Source: Granulosicoccus sp045106195 (GTDB lineage Bacteria > Pseudomonadota > Gammaproteobacteria > Granulosicoccales > Granulosicoccaceae). Taken from it: 64,000 bases of DNA. The DNA lies in contig JBGCEH010000029.1 in the NCBI GenBank assembly GCA_045106195.1, positions 130,926 to 194,925 on the forward strand, written 5' to 3'. The notes beneath the pieces were generated by a model. That model was not told where the DNA came from and searched no databases. It worked only from the letters and a program-made list of their open reading frames with translations. Of this stretch, positions 18,803 through 27,510 are shown one piece after another. The stretch's first letter is position 1. Each line of letters begins with the position of its first letter. Both the position numbers and the translations under genes were made by a program.

Positions 18803-18869
18803 GTCATCCCCGCGAACACGCCATCCCCCTGGTTACACGGACAACGATCCTCCCATTCGCCGGGGTGAC
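18803..18869. repeat. palindromic element of the GTCAT-CCCGCGAA type
   Basis: A 14-base left arm GTCATCCCCGCGAA faces a right arm TTCGCCGGGGTGAC, complementary except for two positions, around a 39-base centre. It lies between the convergent fur and iron-binding protein genes. The arms resemble the dispersed GTCATTCCCGCGAA palindromes common in Proteobacteria, which are moved by REP-type transposases or act as hairpins. It may also terminate both genes, although no long T-run is present. Only one copy is in the window. Confidence 0.6.
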
Positions 18870-18934
18870 AGAGCGTGACGGGATGCCGTTAACAATAACG
18901 ACAACCCGACTGACGATTTATTCTGGCCAATTTG

Positions 18935-19960
18935 TCAACCGTCGTAACCGACCTTGTCGACGAGTTTGGTCGCGCCTACGCGATATTTGGCAATTTCTGC
19001 CAACGGAATGGGGTCGTATTTGAACTCCCCCCACGACTGCACGAGTCCAGAGGCGGTAACATCCACTTTTACCGGGTATTCATGGTTCTGTTCGGCATAC
19101 ATCCGTTGTGCAAGATCACTCGCCAGAAATTCCATCAATGCAACGGCGTTGTCTCGATTAGGTGCGCTATTGGTCAAGGATATTCCACTGATATTCATAT
19201 GCGTTCCGCGACTATCCTGATTGGGAAATATGATATTCACAGAATTGGCCCAGGCTGATTGTTCTTCATCAGTCAGCATGGCCCCCATGTAGTAGGAATT
19301 GATAATGGCAATGTCGCAAGCACCTTCCGAGATGGCTTTCACCTGAGCTCGATCGTTACCTTCAGGTTTTCTCGCCAGATTACCCTTAACTCCCATCAAC
19401 CACGCCTCAGCAGCCTCCTCTCCCTCATGGGCAATAACGGAAGCAATCAACGCCACCATGTATTCGTGCTTGCCACTTCGCGTACAGATCCTTCCCTGGA
19501 AATCAGACTTGGCCAGATCTTCGTAGGTGGCGATGTCGCCCTCTGCAACCCGTTCCTTCGAGGCGACGATGAGTCGCGCACGGTTAGTCAGCCCGAACCA
19601 GTGACCCTCCGGGTCCCGGAACTCGGCAGGAATGTTGTTTTCCAGAATTTCGCTGGTCACGCTTTGCGTAACACCTGCCTGAAGAGCACCGTCAAGTCGC
19701 CCAATGTCAGCCGTGATTATCAGATCGGCCGGGCTGTTAGCACCCTCGTTGACCAAACGCTCAACCAGGCCTTTTTTGGCGAAAACCGTGTTGACTTTGA
19801 TACCGCTTTCCTTTGTAAAAGCGTCAAATATCGGTTTGGTGAGAAATGGCTGACGATAAGAGTATACGTTTACCTCATCAGCTGCGAATACGCTTCCTGT
19901 TGCTGCAAGTAAGGCAGACATCAGGGCGACGTTAACAAGTTTCTTTCTAAGTTCGAACAT
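18935..19960 (-). CDS. periplasmic Fe(III) ABC transporter substrate-binding protein
   Basis: A 341-residue FbpA/FutA-type ferric-binding protein. It has a signal peptide ending in VFAADE and a two-lobe type II periplasmic-binding fold. NVYSYRQPFL and the paired tyrosines in the segment INSYYMGAML are the usual iron ligands. It would deliver iron to a permease/ATPase pair, but no such genes are adjacent, so the rest of the transporter must be elsewhere. An AT-rich Fur-box-like sequence lies 41-65 bases upstream, and fur itself converges on its 3' end. Confidence 0.92.
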   Translation of the reverse strand: MFELRKKLVNVALMSALLAATGSVFAADEVNVYSYRQPFLTKPIFDAFTKESGIKVNTVFAKKGLVERLVNEGANSPADLIITADIGRLDGALQAGVTQSVTSEILENNIPAEFRDPEGHWFGLTNRARLIVASKERVAEGDIATYEDLAKSDFQGRICTRSGKHEYMVALIASVIAHEGEEAAEAWLMGVKGNLARKPEGNDRAQVKAISEGACDIAIINSYYMGAMLTDEEQSAWANSVNIIFPNQDSRGTHMNISGISLTNSAPNRDNAVALMEFLASDLAQRMYAEQNHEYPVKVDVTASGLVQSWGEFKYDPIPLAEIAKYRVGATKLVDKVGYDG

Positions 19961-20000
19961 GCTGGCTTCAAGCCTTCAGGATTATGGTTTGAGCCTTGAA

Positions 20001-20025
20001 TGCTAATACGAATTATTATTATTTA
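20001..20025 (-). promoter_or_regulatory. putative Fur box upstream of iron-binding protein
   Basis: On the minus strand the sequence AATAATAATTCGTATTAGCA resembles the Fur consensus of alternating ATAAT/ATTAT hexamers, with an imperfect inverted repeat. It lies 41 bases upstream of the substrate-binding protein start, where a promoter is expected. This is a match by eye, not scored. Confidence 0.45.
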
Positions 20026-20119
20026 CAACCACAAATTATGTAGGGTATTCCCTCCGGGCAGACTGGGGTGTGAAGACGAAAACCTACACCGCAATATCTA
20101 ACCTATAGGCCAGTCGCAA

Positions 20120-22651
20120 TCAACCGCCGACGATCCGCAAGCCGCCCTTGCCGGGCAAAGACTGCGCATCCAGTCGCGCCTGAATGGCATCGATTATTTC
20201 CTGTAATTCGCTGGCGCGACATGGCTTTGCAAAAAGATATCCCTGTATCAGCGTGCAACCCAACTCCACTAACTGGCTAAGCTGACTCTCCGATTCCACA
20301 CCTTCGGCCACCGTATCCAGTCCAAGCCCCTGAGCCATCAGGACAATCGTATTGACCAGCGAATAGTCAATTTTCTCTCCCTCTTTGCAGCTGATGAATG
20401 CCCGGTCTATTTTCAGCACATCCAATGGTAAATCCTGCAAGTAGCTCAATGAAGAGTAACCTGTTCCAAAGTCATCGACGGCAACCCTCATGCCTGCATC
20501 ACGCAATCTGTTCAGTCGCTTGATAACAGTCTTCACATCCTTCATGACAATACTCTCTGTCACCTCTATTTCAAGAAGAGTCGCACTGACATTTGCTCGG
20601 GCAAGTGAGCGAAGCAAGCTGCTACAGAAATCCTCTTCGAGAAATTGAGGAGCAGCAATGTTCACCCCGACACGCAGATGCTGCAGCGATGTGCCGCGCC
20701 AGGCCGCGAGTTGTCTTATTGTCTCATCAAGTACCCAGGCACCTAGCGTATTGATCAAGCCGGACTCTTCGGCAACCGAAATAAAGTAGCTTGGCGAAAC
20801 GACACCGCGCTTTCGATGATTCCATCGGATCAGAGCTTCGACAGATTCCACACAACCTTGCTCGACATTGACTTGCGGCTGGAAATACAACTCGAATTCC
20901 TGACGGATGATAGCCTCTCGCAACTCGGACTCGATCTCACAGCGCACCTTGGTTGCAAGCGCCATACTTTCATGAAAACAGACAATACCGGGATCACCAA
21001 GCGCTTTGGCCTGGTACATTGCTTCATCAGCATAACGCAGTAGCTCATCGGCCGAGGCACTGTCTGATGGATAGAAACTAATCCCTATACTTGTCCCGAT
21101 GATCACTTCCGACTCATCGATCAGGAAAGGTTGTTGTAACGATTCTCTAAGTCGAAACGACATTGATATCGCTTGTTGCCGATCTGTCAGCTTACGTGCA
21201 ATAACAGCAAATTCGTCACCGCCAATTCGCGCCAACAGATGATCCTTTCCAAGAGTAGCTGATAATCGGGACGCGACCAGCTGCAACAATTTGTCTCCAC
21301 AAGCATGCCCCATCGTGTCGTTCACTAACTTGAATCCGTCCAGATCCAGAAACAGAACTGCAAACAGCGCAACGTCAGAGACTCCTCCCTGAGCAAGCTC
21401 CTGCTCAAGCTCGTTTTCAAAACACCGACGATTGGGCAACTGCGTCAGACTGTCATGATTAACTTGATGGTGTAAGGCATTGGACATCTCCTTGGCAACA
21501 AACGCGCTGGACACCTGATTAACGATGCTGAAAAACAGATAAATTTCGTTTTCATCAAAGTCACGCCGCTCACGATCCCTACTGACCGTTAACAAGCCAA
21601 CCACACGTTGGCCGGAACTGATGGGCATACACAAGGTTGCACCAGTGTTGAGTTCATCGCGTAATTCGTGAATACGGGTCGAGACCCGTGGATCTCTCTC
21701 ATTACGTAACACGCTGGCATATTCACCGGTTCTAAAGCACCAGCCACCAATAGACTCCATTAACAGATCATCAGATAATGAAATGAAAGGAATAACGTCA
21801 TCATCTGTTTTCAGCCAACCCGCCTCAGCTACCAGCTGATCAACGCCGTGCACCCGATGACCACTGGATCTATTGATATCCATCGCATCGACCAGAGCAC
21901 GAGTGACGCTCGTCAGTAATTCTTCAAGAGTATCGAACGACATCAATTGCTTACTGATATTACTCAGAGCACGCATTCGCTTTACCTCAGCGCGCGATTG
22001 TTCCTGCGACTGGGCGTTGGCAATAGCGATTCCAGCAAGGCTCGCAAGACTATTTACCAATCCACTGGAAACGCTGAAGTCTCCGGATAGAGATGGCGCG
22101 CCCAGTACAGCAACGCCGATAACATGACCGTCAACCAGCAGTGGCTCGGCCAGTAGCTGAGTACCACTCGGCCAGAAGCCTCGTGTCAAGTCAGTGGTAT
22201 CACTGTCGGCAATGTATTGTGTGGTTCCGGCTTCCCATGCAAGGCCTGCAAGGCCTACGCCTCGATGACGTCGCTCACCGATGTATTTGTGGCTATGCGA
22301 ACCGGCGCTGGCTACAACTTGAATAAATTCTTTGGTCTCGTCCACCAGCAGAATCAAAGCATTTTTGGCGACAGTATGTTCGATCATGATTTCAGCGATG
22401 TGCTGAAGTAGTGGATCAAGCTCCCGATGGGTCATCATCTCGACCATAAGGCAATTCAGGATCAAAAACTGATCCTCCCTAATATCGACGCCTTTCTTGA
22501 GACTGGGTTTCATCGCACCAACAGAGGACATCCCGACGCTTTTACGGCTTGCCGCAGGTGCATCAGGCTCAGCGGTTCTCTCGGAAAATAAGTGCTTTAC
22601 CAGTCTGTAGCGGAATTCGACAGGCTGAGTCGAGATGTCGATGTTGCGCAC
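20120..22651 (-). CDS. GAF-GAF-GGDEF-EAL cyclic-di-GMP regulator
   Basis: A large cytoplasmic signalling protein (843 residues from GTG at 22651; starts at 22531 or 22513 are possible). Two GAF sensor domains (about 75-215 and 235-395) precede a GGDEF domain with intact RIGGDEFAV (about 405-575) and an EAL domain (about 590-830) with EALIRW, DDFGTGYSSLSYL and a terminal IQGYLFAKP. Both catalytic sites look complete, so it could make and break cyclic-di-GMP. No RxxD inhibitory site is evident five residues before GGDEF. It stands alone between the iron-binding protein and nitroreductase genes. The GAF ligand is unknown. Confidence 0.92.
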   Translation of the reverse strand: MRNIDISTQPVEFRYRLVKHLFSERTAEPDAPAASRKSVGMSSVGAMKPSLKKGVDIREDQFLILNCLMVEMMTHRELDPLLQHIAEIMIEHTVAKNALILLVDETKEFIQVVASAGSHSHKYIGERRHRGVGLAGLAWEAGTTQYIADSDTTDLTRGFWPSGTQLLAEPLLVDGHVIGVAVLGAPSLSGDFSVSSGLVNSLASLAGIAIANAQSQEQSRAEVKRMRALSNISKQLMSFDTLEELLTSVTRALVDAMDINRSSGHRVHGVDQLVAEAGWLKTDDDVIPFISLSDDLLMESIGGWCFRTGEYASVLRNERDPRVSTRIHELRDELNTGATLCMPISSGQRVVGLLTVSRDRERRDFDENEIYLFFSIVNQVSSAFVAKEMSNALHHQVNHDSLTQLPNRRCFENELEQELAQGGVSDVALFAVLFLDLDGFKLVNDTMGHACGDKLLQLVASRLSATLGKDHLLARIGGDEFAVIARKLTDRQQAISMSFRLRESLQQPFLIDESEVIIGTSIGISFYPSDSASADELLRYADEAMYQAKALGDPGIVCFHESMALATKVRCEIESELREAIIRQEFELYFQPQVNVEQGCVESVEALIRWNHRKRGVVSPSYFISVAEESGLINTLGAWVLDETIRQLAAWRGTSLQHLRVGVNIAAPQFLEEDFCSSLLRSLARANVSATLLEIEVTESIVMKDVKTVIKRLNRLRDAGMRVAVDDFGTGYSSLSYLQDLPLDVLKIDRAFISCKEGEKIDYSLVNTIVLMAQGLGLDTVAEGVESESQLSQLVELGCTLIQGYLFAKPCRASELQEIIDAIQARLDAQSLPGKGGLRIVGG

Positions 22652-22809
22652 GTCAGTTAACAGTGATTAGAGGAAACCCGTCCATTACGCTCGTATCGAC
22701 ACAATTAACCGATCCTTCGGTTTTGGCATCTATTTCGAGACCTACGTCAATTGGTACAGGTATGCCCCCTAATACACTCCGGGCTCACTGTTAGATGCGT
22801 CCACCGCCC

Positions 22810-23499
22810 CTACACCCGGTTAACCCATCCCGCCAATTCACCACGATGCTCTCGTAAACCGCCTTCAAGAATACGTGCGGCCGGATGAGCTTCAGGCGAA
22901 AGAAATACCGAACCCAGCAGTTTCTCCTGTCGGCTGATGCCCATATAGTCAAAAACGTCCTCGTCTTTGAGGATGCCGCCACTGGACCAGTAGCTCAACC
23001 AGTTGCAGGACTGGGCAGCCAACAGCAGGCTTTGTACGGCACTCGCAGCTGCGGCGACATGTTCAATGTTCTTGGAATCAAATGTTGGAATACCAGTGGC
23101 CGGTTCATGTTCATCTGACACCAATGGATCTGGCAGCCATGTAGCCTGAATCAATACCCCACAAGCGGAGACCATTTCCTTTATCTTGGATTGCCAGGCG
23201 CGAGTCCACTTCGACTCAGGATTTGCCTCGGCTTGATCTTTCAGAAACACAAGGAGCTTCGAACATGAATCGGGATCAAGGACGTGAAATCTCCATGGCA
23301 TGGGAGCATCCAGATTGCCGTCGCAATGCTGCGCATGTGCACGTTTATGGAACGGTGCCCACGCTGCGGATTCCAGCATGCCACTCAAGCTGGCAGCATG
23401 CTCATCAGTCCAGAGTGCTTGCTGCTCATGGCGCAGCTCTACAGGTAACAGGACTTTCGACGTCTTGCGTGCCTGAATGGTCCGCTCTACCAGATTCAT
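22810..23499 (-). CDS. nitroreductase family protein
   Basis: A 229-residue FMN-dependent nitroreductase-like protein. The pattern of an Arg-rich N-terminus (ERTIQARKTSK), AWAPFHKRAH, WRFHVLD and a C-terminal LGSVFLS fits the family. These enzymes reduce quinones or nitro compounds using NAD(P)H; the natural substrate cannot be told. Its ATG overlaps the rmlA stop as a 4-base ATGA, so it is coupled to rmlA, an unusual pairing. Confidence 0.82.
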   Translation of the reverse strand: MNLVERTIQARKTSKVLLPVELRHEQQALWTDEHAASLSGMLESAAWAPFHKRAHAQHCDGNLDAPMPWRFHVLDPDSCSKLLVFLKDQAEANPESKWTRAWQSKIKEMVSACGVLIQATWLPDPLVSDEHEPATGIPTFDSKNIEHVAAAASAVQSLLLAAQSCNWLSYWSSGGILKDEDVFDYMGISRQEKLLGSVFLSPEAHPAARILEGGLREHRGELAGWVNRV

Positions 23500-24374
23500 T
23501 TTACAACTGGCTCGTTAACCACACGCTGCAGGTAGGCCCCATAACGGGACTTGCCCAAACGCTCCGCATGAGATTGAAGTTCCTCACGACTGATCAGACC
23601 TTTCCGAAACGCTATTTCTTCCGGACATGACACTTTGAGTCCTTGCCGACGCTCTAGTGTGGCCACAAACTGCGCCGCTTCAATTAATGAATCCGGTGTT
23701 CCCGTGTCTAGCCAGGCGAGACCACGACCCATCGTTTCCACGTGCAGGGCGCCTTCCTTCAGATATCGATTATTAAGATCCGTAATTTCAAGTTCACCAC
23801 GTGGCGAAGGCTTTATTGATTTAGAGTACTCAACAACTTTTTCATCATAGAAATACAGGCCCGTGACTGCGTATGAAGACTTGGGTTCAGCCGGTTTTTC
23901 TTCGAGTGACTTGACGACCCCTTTGCTATCGAACTCAACTACACCATAGCGTTCAGGATCTTCGACATGATAGGCAAAGACAGTAGCACCCGACTCGCGT
24001 TTTGATGCTCTGGAGAGCTGAGGTGGCAAATCATGGCCATAGAAAATATTATCGCCCAGTATCAACGCGCAGGAATCACCATCGATAAATTTCTCACCCA
24101 GAATGAACGCTTGCGCCAGACCATCCGGACTTGGTTGAACCTTATAGCTGAATTTCAAACCGAATTGCTCTCCTGATCCCAGTAGCGCTTCGAACTGAGG
24201 CAGATCGCGCGGGGTGGAAATAATAAGAATTTCAGTGATATCGGCCAACATCAATACCGACAAGGGGTAGTAGATCATCGGCTTGTCATACACCGGCATC
24301 ATTTGCTTGGAGATTGCCGTTGTCATTGGATGTAGCCGAGTCCCCGAGCCGCCAGCCAGAATGATGCCTTTCAC
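23496..24374 (-). CDS. rmlA: glucose-1-phosphate thymidylyltransferase
   Basis: RmlA (RfbA) makes dTDP-glucose from glucose-1-phosphate and dTTP, the first step to dTDP-rhamnose. The 292-residue protein has the nucleotidyltransferase motif LAGGSGTRLHPMT, the family YDKPMIYYPLSVLM, and LGDNIFYG for metal and nucleotide binding. The start is GTG at 24374. The usual partners rmlB, rmlC and rmlD are not in the window. It lies 53 bp after tyrA in the same direction and is translationally coupled to the nitroreductase downstream. Confidence 0.95.
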   Translation of the reverse strand: MKGIILAGGSGTRLHPMTTAISKQMMPVYDKPMIYYPLSVLMLADITEILIISTPRDLPQFEALLGSGEQFGLKFSYKVQPSPDGLAQAFILGEKFIDGDSCALILGDNIFYGHDLPPQLSRASKRESGATVFAYHVEDPERYGVVEFDSKGVVKSLEEKPAEPKSSYAVTGLYFYDEKVVEYSKSIKPSPRGELEITDLNNRYLKEGALHVETMGRGLAWLDTGTPDSLIEAAQFVATLERRQGLKVSCPEEIAFRKGLISREELQSHAERLGKSRYGAYLQRVVNEPVVK

Positions 24375-24427
24375 GATATGTCCCTCAGGTATGGTGGATG
24401 CTTTTTAATCGAAGTAATCCACGGATG

Positions 24428-25282
24428 TCAGATAAATGAATCTCTCGCGGCCTTGGCGCGTATGAAAGTACCCTCAATGGCGTCGGCATCTGAGGTTGCT
24501 ATAGCATTACGCAAACTCTTTAAATGAGCGTCCAGACTATCCATGGACTGCAATATAGCATCTCGGTTGCTCAAGCAGACATCACGCCACATCACCGGAT
24601 CGCTGGACGCGATTCGGGAGAAGTCTCGGAAACCACCCGCTGCATACCGAAAAATTTCCTCCGCCTCCTGCTGAGTCGCTAGCGTGTCGACAAGTGCATA
24701 GGCCAGAATATGCGGCAGATGGCTTGTGGCAGCCAACACCCGGTCATGATGCTCTGGAGTCAGACTTTCAACCTTTGCCCCTGCCAGTTCCCAAAGCTGC
24801 CGTACGGCTGCAATAGCATCGGGCGAGGTCTGTTCAATAGGCGTCAGGAGCACGCGACGACCGATATATAAAGTAGCATCTGCGGCATCAACACCGGTTT
24901 TTTCTCGCCCTGCGATAGGATGACCTGGCACAACCCGCGACATATCCTTGACGACAGCCAGTGCATCCGCAATAAAAGGTGACTTGACACTGCCAGCGTC
25001 TGTCACGATGGCGTCAGCGCTCAGATAGCTGACGATAGCCTGCATTTGCTGACGCATACTGAGCATGGGCACGGCCAGCATTACCATATCAGCCTGTGGA
25101 ATCAGCAACGCTGGATCAGTCGAATACTGATCAACCAATCCCAGCTCGATACCTCGCTCACCTGTGCCCGGACTTCGCACCAGTGCGCTGATCTCACCGG
25201 TAAATCCATGCTTTTTTAGAGAGCCAGCCAGAGACCCGCCAATCATGCCCAGACCAACAATACAAAGGTGCTTACAAGACAC
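24428..25282 (-). CDS. tyrA: prephenate dehydrogenase
   Basis: This 284-residue NAD(P)-dependent enzyme converts prephenate (or arogenate) toward tyrosine. A Rossmann motif GLGMIGGSLA is at the N-terminus, followed by DAGSVKSP and the catalytic-region HPIAGREKTG with the conserved His. It is the monofunctional type, without chorismate mutase or a C-terminal ACT domain. The GTG start at 25282 overlaps the pheA end by 11 bases, so translation is coupled. Co-factor and substrate preference (prephenate or arogenate) cannot be decided by eye. Confidence 0.93.
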   Translation of the reverse strand: MSCKHLCIVGLGMIGGSLAGSLKKHGFTGEISALVRSPGTGERGIELGLVDQYSTDPALLIPQADMVMLAVPMLSMRQQMQAIVSYLSADAIVTDAGSVKSPFIADALAVVKDMSRVVPGHPIAGREKTGVDAADATLYIGRRVLLTPIEQTSPDAIAAVRQLWELAGAKVESLTPEHHDRVLAATSHLPHILAYALVDTLATQQEAEEIFRYAAGGFRDFSRIASSDPVMWRDVCLSNRDAILQSMDSLDAHLKSLRNAIATSDADAIEGTFIRAKAARDSFI

Positions 25283-26396
25283 GTGGATAGGATCCCAACA
25301 CTTTTACCAGAGGTGTCAATTCTCGCAGTTGCTCAAGAACTCTGGACAAGTGAACATCATGTTCATGGCCATTGACGTTGATGAAAAACACGTATTCCCA
25401 CAAAGCCGAACGGGAAGGACGGGATTCTATCCGCGTAATATCAACGCCAGCATCCTCCAATGGCCCCAGCATGCTGCGAAGCCCACCGGGTCGGTGTGGA
25501 GCCGATACCAGCAAAAGCGATGAGTCTGTGCCACTCGGGGGAATGTCCTGATCACCAATAATCAAAAAACGTGTGGTGTTGTTTTTCTCATCTTCTATGC
25601 CCTTCATCATCGTTTTCAAGGAATAAAGCTTCGCCGCGGTTTCACCGGCGATAGCAGCGATATCTGATCGCTCAATGGCAAGCTTTGCTGCCGCAGCATT
25701 GCTACTTTCGCTGACGCGAACCGCATCAGGCAAGTTAGCATTTAACCAGTGCATACATTGAGCAAGCGCCTGAGGATGTGCATGTACCTCCTTGATATGA
25801 TCATAGTCTGCAGCATTACTCAGCAGGCAATGCTGGATTCGCATACCCACCTCACCGCACACACGCAGGGTCGTCTTGGTCAGTAAATCGAGGGTCTGGT
25901 TGACAGCACCCTCGGTTGAGTTCTCAACCGGCACCACGCCGAATCTTGCCCTGCCCGCCTCAACCGCATGGAAAATCTCTGCAATGCCAGGCTCAGGTTG
26001 CGTTTCTACAAAATGACCAAAGTGTCTGTCTGTCGCTGTGTGACTGTAGGTCCCTTGCGGCCCGAGATAGGCAACACGCATCGGCTCTGCCAGGACCTGG
26101 CTCGCCGTTATGATTTCACGAAAGATTCGTTGTAGTGAACTGTCCTGCAATGGGCCTTGATTACGAGCTGCCACCGCCCTCAGCACCTGAGAATCGCGCG
26201 CGGGTTCATACAACTCGGCGTTTTCTTTCTCCGACTGCTGGCATTTCAATTGAGCAATCTGCTCGGATGCCGCAGCTCTTTGATTGATCAGCTCTTGAAT
26301 CCGCTCGTCAATTTCGTCAATCGTCTGATAGATCTGATTCAGCGCTGACAGGGCATCGTTGTGACAGGGATCATCGCTTGGGGGTTTATCAATCAT
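25272..26396 (-). CDS. pheA: bifunctional chorismate mutase / prephenate dehydratase
   Basis: PheA takes chorismate through prephenate to phenylpyruvate. The 374 residues comprise an AroQ-type mutase (about 15-100), a dehydratase domain (about 107-285, with GPQGTYSHTA, VPVENSTEGAV and the TTRF motif NNTTRFLII) and a C-terminal ACT domain (about 298-372, with the ESRPSR segment) for phenylalanine feedback. ATG overlaps the serC stop by 4 bases and its end overlaps tyrA, giving a tightly coupled serC-pheA-tyrA run. Confidence 0.96.
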   Translation of the reverse strand: MIDKPPSDDPCHNDALSALNQIYQTIDEIDERIQELINQRAAASEQIAQLKCQQSEKENAELYEPARDSQVLRAVAARNQGPLQDSSLQRIFREIITASQVLAEPMRVAYLGPQGTYSHTATDRHFGHFVETQPEPGIAEIFHAVEAGRARFGVVPVENSTEGAVNQTLDLLTKTTLRVCGEVGMRIQHCLLSNAADYDHIKEVHAHPQALAQCMHWLNANLPDAVRVSESSNAAAAKLAIERSDIAAIAGETAAKLYSLKTMMKGIEDEKNNTTRFLIIGDQDIPPSGTDSSLLLVSAPHRPGGLRSMLGPLEDAGVDITRIESRPSRSALWEYVFFINVNGHEHDVHLSRVLEQLRELTPLVKVLGSYPRVL

Positions 26397-27475
26397 GCTT
26401 GTGGATTCCGGGCAAACTCATGCAGATACCCTACCAACGCATCGACTGCTTGATCCGTAACTGCGTTGTACAGACTAGCTCGCATGCCACCCACTGACTT
26501 GTGCCCCTTTAGACCAATCAGGCCGCGTTCGACACTGCCACGCAGAAACGCCGGTTCCCACTCAGTGCGTGCCAATTGAAACGGAATGTTCATTAACGAC
26601 CTGTTATCAGGGTGTACACGATTTGAAAAAACCTCACTGTCGTCAATAGCCGCATATACCGATGCAGCCTGACGCTCATTGCGCTCGGCAATGGTCTGCA
26701 GACCACCTTCATCCAGTAGCCACTGAAAGACTAAACCTGCCGAGTACCAGGCAAAAGTTGGCGGAGTATTCAACATTGATCCAGCATCGTGCATCGCAGC
26801 ATAGCTGAATACCGGGGCCTGTTGTTTTCGATGAGCGCTTCGCTCCAGCAAGTCGTTTCGAACAATAACGACTGTGATACCGGCAGGACCGATGTTCTTT
26901 TGTGCACCGGCGTAAATCAGACCGTAACGATCTATCTCCAGAGGGCGAGAGAGAATCGAAGAAGACATATCACAGACCAACGGCACCTGACCCTCGGGAA
27001 GCTCGCCCAGTTGTATACCATCAATAGTCTCATTATCAGTGACATGCAGATAGCTGGCATCCCCCGCTTCCAGCCATTGATCCGCCGCTGGCACACTCAT
27101 TAGTGGTCCGCGTAACGTGCAAACAACCTCAGACACCTGCGTAGAGATTGCCGCCACTTGACACGCTTTCCCGGACCAGTAGCCAGTATTGGCAAACGCC
27201 ACATGCCCTGCCGTATCGAGATTGCTGACCGTCAGCGCAAACTGGGTGCTGGCACCACCCTGCATGAAAAGCACTGAATAGTGATCAGGCACGGCGAGCA
27301 AGGCACGCAGGTCGGCTTCTGCCTTCTGCGCGATATCAATAAAATCAGTACTTCTGTGACTCATCTCGAGCACAGACAAACCCCGTCCCCGGTAGTCCAC
27401 AAGATCACGTTGCAGTGTTTCAAGCACTGGTAGCGGCATGGCTGCCGGACCAGCATTGAAATTAAAACTGCGCAC
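26393..27475 (-). CDS. serC: phosphoserine aminotransferase
   Basis: SerC makes phosphoserine in serine synthesis and also acts in pyridoxal phosphate synthesis. The 360-residue enzyme starts with FNFNAGPAAMPLPVL and has the PLP-lysine segment YAGAQKNIGPAG. The start is GTG at 27475. It lies 35 bp after gyrA and overlaps pheA, matching the gyrA-serC-pheA order of Pseudomonas and relatives. Confidence 0.96.
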   Translation of the reverse strand: MRSFNFNAGPAAMPLPVLETLQRDLVDYRGRGLSVLEMSHRSTDFIDIAQKAEADLRALLAVPDHYSVLFMQGGASTQFALTVSNLDTAGHVAFANTGYWSGKACQVAAISTQVSEVVCTLRGPLMSVPAADQWLEAGDASYLHVTDNETIDGIQLGELPEGQVPLVCDMSSSILSRPLEIDRYGLIYAGAQKNIGPAGITVVIVRNDLLERSAHRKQQAPVFSYAAMHDAGSMLNTPPTFAWYSAGLVFQWLLDEGGLQTIAERNERQAASVYAAIDDSEVFSNRVHPDNRSLMNIPFQLARTEWEPAFLRGSVERGLIGLKGHKSVGGMRASLYNAVTDQAVDALVGYLHEFARNPQA

Positions 27476-27510
27476 GCGTGTCGACTCTTTTACCTGATCG
27501 TTAGCCTGGA

